Positions 32,756 through 35,634 of a stretch of DNA of 35,634 nucleotides are shown one piece after another. The notes under the pieces were generated by a model. It saw nothing but the letters and a program-made list of their open reading frames with translations, was not told the DNA's origin and ran no database searches. The translations under genes were made by a program, and so were the position numbers. The DNA is from Actinomycetes bacterium (GTDB taxonomy: Bacteria > Actinomycetota > Humimicrobiia > Humimicrobiales > Humimicrobiaceae), in assembly GCA_022396035.1 (NCBI GenBank), contig JAIOXO010000017.1, positions 1 to 35,634 on the forward strand, read 5' to 3'. Every line of letters begins with the position of its first letter. Position 1 is the first letter of the stretch.

Positions 32756-32785
32756 TTGCCATATATGATAATATTATATTAATAT
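32756..32785 (+). promoter_or_regulatory. Possible promoter of the korAB operon
   Basis: TTGCCA (32756-32761, 5/6) and TAATAT (32780-32785, 4/6) with an 18-base spacer, in a very AT-rich gap. Other -10-like hexamers nearby (TATATT at 32775-32780) have poorer spacing. Confidence 0.35.
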
Positions 32786-32808
32786 ATTTAAACGCTTTAG
32801 GAGTAAAG

Positions 32809-34542
32809 ATGAAGACAGAAAATGTTTCCATAAAGATAGGCGGGGAAGCAGGCTATGGGATAATGTCTACTGGTTTTATGCTTTCTAAGGTTTTTGCCAA
32901 AAAGGGCTATTTTGTCCTGGATACTAATGAATATCCATCACTTATAAAGGGCGGCCACAACACCTATACCATACGGGTAGGTACCAGCCCCATATATTCT
33001 ATTTCCAAAAGCATTGATATCCTGATAGCCCTGGATAAAAAGACCATTGATATTCACCGGGAAGAAATATCCTATAACAGTCATATTATCTATGATGAAC
33101 AGGATTACAGTTCCCAGGATATAGGCGGGAAGAGAAAAGACCTTAACTATATGGCGGTCCCCTTTACCAAAATAATAGAAGAAGTAAAGGCTCCCCGGGT
33201 TATGAGAAACAATGTTGCACTGGGAGCAGTACTGGCTCTGGTAGGGATAAGTTTTGATCTGCTGGAAACAGCAATAAAGCAGCAGTTTCAGCACAAGGGA
33301 GACAAAGTTGTAGAGCTTAATACCCGGGCTGCCGGGCTGGGCTACAAATACATAAAGGAAAAGCTGAACAATTCCACCCCCTATAGTCTGGAAGAAGTTA
33401 AACAAAAAAATAAGATGCTGGTAACCGGCAATGATGCTGTGTTTCTGGGTGCGGTAAGATCAGGCTGTAAATTTTATGCAGCCTACCCCATGACCCCATC
33501 ATCTTCCATACTGCATTCTTTTGCCAGCATAGAAGATGACTATAATATTGTTACCAAACATGCGGAAAGCGAACTGGCAGTGGTTAACATGGCCCTGGGG
33601 GCTTCTTTTACCGGAGCCAGGTCTATGCTGGCCACCTCGGGAGGTGGTTTTGCACTGATGAATGAAGGCCTTTCTGCTGCTGCCATGACCGAAACACCCC
33701 TGGTAATGGTTTTATCCCAGAGACCTGCGCCGGCCACCGGTCTTCCTACCTGGACCGAACAGGGAGATATGCTGTTTGCAGTACATGCAGCACATGGCGA
33801 ATTTTTGAGGATAGTCCTGGCCCCCGGAGATCCGGAAGAGTGCTTCTACCTTACCGGAAAAGCATTTAACCTGGCCGATAAATACCAGATACCAGTAATA
33901 ATACTTCTGGATAAACACCTCTCGGAAAGCCATTTTTCCTATGAAAAATTTGATTCCTCAAAAATCAAGGTAGATCGGGGAAAACTGATTTCAGAACCCA
34001 TAAAGGAAGGCAAAGACTACAAAAGATATGAGATAAATTCCAGTGGTGTATCTCCAAGAGTGGTATGCGGCACCCCTGGGGGCGTACATATTGCCAATAC
34101 TGACGAACACGACCAGCATGGCTTCTCCAATGAAGATGCCAATAACCGTAAGGAAATGATGGACAAAAGATTCGATAAAATTAAAGAGCTGGTAAAAGAT
34201 ATTGACCCTCCCAGGGTTTACGGACCCCCGGAAGCTGAAATAACCTGCTGGAGCTGGGGATCCTGCAAGGGTCCCATTCTGGAAGCCATGAAGACACTTA
34301 ACCGGGACCAGAAAAAAGTAAACCTGGTACACTTTAACTACCTCTACCCCTTCCTGGTAGACCCGGTAGTTAAACTGATGAAGGACAGCAACCGTAATGT
34401 AATAATTGAAAACAACAAAACCTCCCAGCTGGGCAAACTATTGATGCTGAATACCGGAACCAAGATTAACAACCGGATACTGAAATACAATGGGAGACAG
34501 TTTCTGCCGGAAGAAATTATTTCGGGCATAGAACAACTATAA
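32809..34542 (+). CDS. korA: 2-oxoacid:ferredoxin oxidoreductase, fused gamma-alpha subunit
   Basis: A 577-residue subunit. Residues 1-185 are the gamma domain (IKIGGEAGYGIMSTG, NEYPSLIKGGHNTY). Residues about 200-577 are the alpha part: GNDAVFLGAVRSGCKFYAAYPMT over the start, KHAESELAVVNMALGASFTG, LATSGGGFALMNEGLSAA and ETPLVMVLSQRPAPATGLPT, the PYR-type domain. With the beta subunit it oxidises a 2-oxoacid and CoA to acyl-CoA and CO2, reducing ferredoxin, or runs in reverse. Which acid is used (2-oxoglutarate, pyruvate or a branched-chain acid) cannot be decided. AGGAG lies six bases before the ATG. The beta gene follows after 13 bases. No ferredoxin-like (delta) subunit gene is next to it, as in other two-subunit enzymes. 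Confidence 0.92.
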   Translation: MKTENVSIKIGGEAGYGIMSTGFMLSKVFAKKGYFVLDTNEYPSLIKGGHNTYTIRVGTSPIYSISKSIDILIALDKKTIDIHREEISYNSHIIYDEQDYSSQDIGGKRKDLNYMAVPFTKIIEEVKAPRVMRNNVALGAVLALVGISFDLLETAIKQQFQHKGDKVVELNTRAAGLGYKYIKEKLNNSTPYSLEEVKQKNKMLVTGNDAVFLGAVRSGCKFYAAYPMTPSSSILHSFASIEDDYNIVTKHAESELAVVNMALGASFTGARSMLATSGGGFALMNEGLSAAAMTETPLVMVLSQRPAPATGLPTWTEQGDMLFAVHAAHGEFLRIVLAPGDPEECFYLTGKAFNLADKYQIPVIILLDKHLSESHFSYEKFDSSKIKVDRGKLISEPIKEGKDYKRYEINSSGVSPRVVCGTPGGVHIANTDEHDQHGFSNEDANNRKEMMDKRFDKIKELVKDIDPPRVYGPPEAEITCWSWGSCKGPILEAMKTLNRDQKKVNLVHFNYLYPFLVDPVVKLMKDSNRNVIIENNKTSQLGKLLMLNTGTKINNRILKYNGRQFLPEEIISGIEQL

Positions 34543-34555
34543 GGGAGCAAAAGTT

Positions 34556-35431
34556 ATGAATAAAAAAGAAACAGAACTAAAACCCGAGGACTTTAACACC
34601 CATATTAGGCCCACCTGGTGCCTGGGATGCGGAAACTACGGTATATGGAATGCAATGAAACGTGCCCTGGTAACCCTGGGCTTAAAAAACCACCAGGTTC
34701 TGGCGGTATACGGCATTGGCTGTTCGGGAAACGGTACCAATTTTACCAAAACTTATGCCTTCCATTCCCTGCATGGCCGCTCACTTCCGGTAGCTACCGG
34801 CGCCAAGCTGGCCAACCACAAGCTTAATGTAATAGTTATGGCTGGTGACGGCGATGGAGCAGGAATTGGCGGAAATCATTTCATGCATACCTGCAGGCGA
34901 AATATTGATATCACTTTCATTATGCATGATAACCGGATTTACGGCCTGACTACCGGGCAGGCATCGCCTACCTCTGACCAGGGGTTTAAAAGCAAATCAA
35001 CCCCCAAGGGAGTACTGGAGGAACCGGTAAACCCCATAGCCCTAGCCTTAAGCTCGGGAGCTACTTTTGTAGCCAGGGGTTTTTCCGGTCAGGTAAAACA
35101 CCTGTCAGGGCTTATGGTTGAAGCCATAAAGCACAATGGCTTTTCTTTCGTGGATGTCCTGCAGCCCTGTGTTACTTTTAATAAGAAAAATACTTATGAA
35201 TGGTACAGAGACCGGGTATACAAGCTGGAGGATGAACCGGATTACAAAAGTGATGATTTGATGCAGGCTTTTGAAAAATCACAGCAAAAAGATAAGATCC
35301 CCATAGGCATATTCTACAAAATAGACAAACCTACCTATGAAGACGGCCTGAAACAGATAGAGAGAAAACCTCTGGTAGACCATGTAATAAGTGATGTTGA
35401 TATAAATAAACTGCTGAATGAATATTTTTAA
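34556..35431 (+). CDS. korB: 2-oxoacid:ferredoxin oxidoreductase, beta subunit
   Basis: A 291-residue subunit with the thiamine diphosphate and iron-sulfur site. PTWCLGCGNYGIW holds C22 and C25; YGIGCSGNG holds C56; GDGDGAGIGGNHF (97-109) is the Mg-ThDP motif, with N107. A C-terminal cysteine in VDVLQPCVTFN is the likely fourth cluster ligand. The segment IYGLTTGQASPTS is the substrate and CoA-side loop. It forms a complex with the upstream fused subunit, and both have AGG-type ribosome sites. A hairpin 19 bases beyond the stop may end the transcript. Confidence 0.94.
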   Translation: MNKKETELKPEDFNTHIRPTWCLGCGNYGIWNAMKRALVTLGLKNHQVLAVYGIGCSGNGTNFTKTYAFHSLHGRSLPVATGAKLANHKLNVIVMAGDGDGAGIGGNHFMHTCRRNIDITFIMHDNRIYGLTTGQASPTSDQGFKSKSTPKGVLEEPVNPIALALSSGATFVARGFSGQVKHLSGLMVEAIKHNGFSFVDVLQPCVTFNKKNTYEWYRDRVYKLEDEPDYKSDDLMQAFEKSQQKDKIPIGIFYKIDKPTYEDGLKQIERKPLVDHVISDVDINKLLNEYF

Positions 35432-35449
35432 TATATAGTAAGTAAAGTT

Positions 35450-35479
35450 ATAAGGGCAATGTTTTAGCATTTCCCTTAT
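35450..35479 (+). terminator. Putative terminator after korB
   Basis: ATAAGGGCAATG pairs with CATTTCCCTTAT (one C-T mismatch), with a six-base loop. There is no proper T-run afterwards, so termination may be weak or factor-dependent. It lies between two genes that converge. Confidence 0.4.
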
Positions 35480-35515
35480 TGTGAGGTTGCTGTTTACTTA
35501 TACAGCTTTTCGAGC

Positions 35516-35634
35516 CTATGTATAATAATCTTCTTCTTCTAAAGCATTTACCTTTAAATCATTCAGATTTTCATTAATTGATTTCAGTACCTCCAAAATT
35601 TCATCCAGCTTTTCCTGTAATTGTACATTCACCT
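35516..35634 (-). CDS. Small coiled-coil protein, probably cut by the window edge
   Basis: The minus strand is open from the right edge to a TAG at 35518-35516. From a GTG at 35632 it would encode 38 residues: NVQLQEKLDEILEVLKSI and NENLNDLKVNALEEE, a heptad pattern of Leu/Ile with charged residues, ending DYYT. This looks like a short parallel coiled coil. The GTG could be the true start or the frame could go on beyond the edge; the two bases before it do not decide. Function unknown. Confidence 0.4.
   Translation of the reverse strand, partial: VNVQLQEKLDEILEVLKSINENLNDLKVNALEEEDYYT

Noticed and set aside
1-35634. CRISPR arrays, insertion sequences, attachment sites, rRNA genes, origin of replication
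   Set aside because: I saw no regularly spaced repeats, transposase or integrase motifs, duplicated tRNA ends or clustered DnaA boxes; subtle elements could still be missed without computation.

Overview
The window is a compact bacterial chromosome segment of moderate GC, with Ile codons often ATA. It carries no phage, IS element or CRISPR array. The gene content suggests an anaerobic, Gram-positive-like bacterium: an LCP cell-envelope protein, a 3D-domain wall protein, an Ltp-type lipoprotein, LexA with a DnaE2-like polymerase, ferredoxin-linked enzymes (2-oxoacid:ferredoxin oxidoreductase, ferredoxin:thioredoxin reductase), a radical SAM/SPASM protein and an MtaA-like methyltransferase. A deep-branching actinobacterial or clostridial-like lineage is an inference; no 16S gene is present to place it.

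Layout. (a) 1-5040, mostly minus strand and AT-richer by eye: the start of a WYL-type regulator, a NERD-nuclease/UvrD-like helicase fusion, a Cas4-like/DnaQ-like DUF2779 nuclease, a lipoprotein with two Ltp repeats, and an unknown beta-rich protein. This is the best candidate for an undescribed defence-type cluster. (b) 5130-12290: a membrane acyltransferase, a secreted DUF4214-HExxH protein, two very small proteins (helical-hairpin-like and zinc ribbon), an MtaA/UroD-like protein, isopropylmalate dehydrogenase, glucose-6-phosphate isomerase and a four-helix membrane protein. (c) 12281-21400, minus strand: the translation cluster thrS - radical SAM - infC - rpmI - rplT - pheS - pheT - xth, with tRNA-Gly(GCC) upstream. 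infC appears to start at AUU and is preceded by a structured leader with a terminator hairpin. (d) 21400-23770: a DcrB/PsbP-like + LCP fusion, a small PH-like protein and a 3D-domain protein. (e) 23870-28784: lexA - dnaE2-like - dinB, an SOS mutagenesis operon behind an 18-bp perfect palindrome overlapping a good promoter. (f) 28781-32637: a THUMP-only protein, a secreted putative glycoside hydrolase, the decayed C-terminal end of an acetylxylan esterase gene, and the operon ltaE - glutaredoxin-like - FTR/rubredoxin fusion. (g) 32756-35431: a two-gene korAB-type oxidoreductase; a small coiled-coil ORF runs off the right edge.

The genes form short transcription units with good sigma70-type promoters. 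Convergent neighbours are packed very tightly: three pairs share one four-base TTAR sequence that supplies both stop codons. Start codons are varied (ATG, GTG, TTG and probably ATT). No gap longer than 300 bases lacks a feature.
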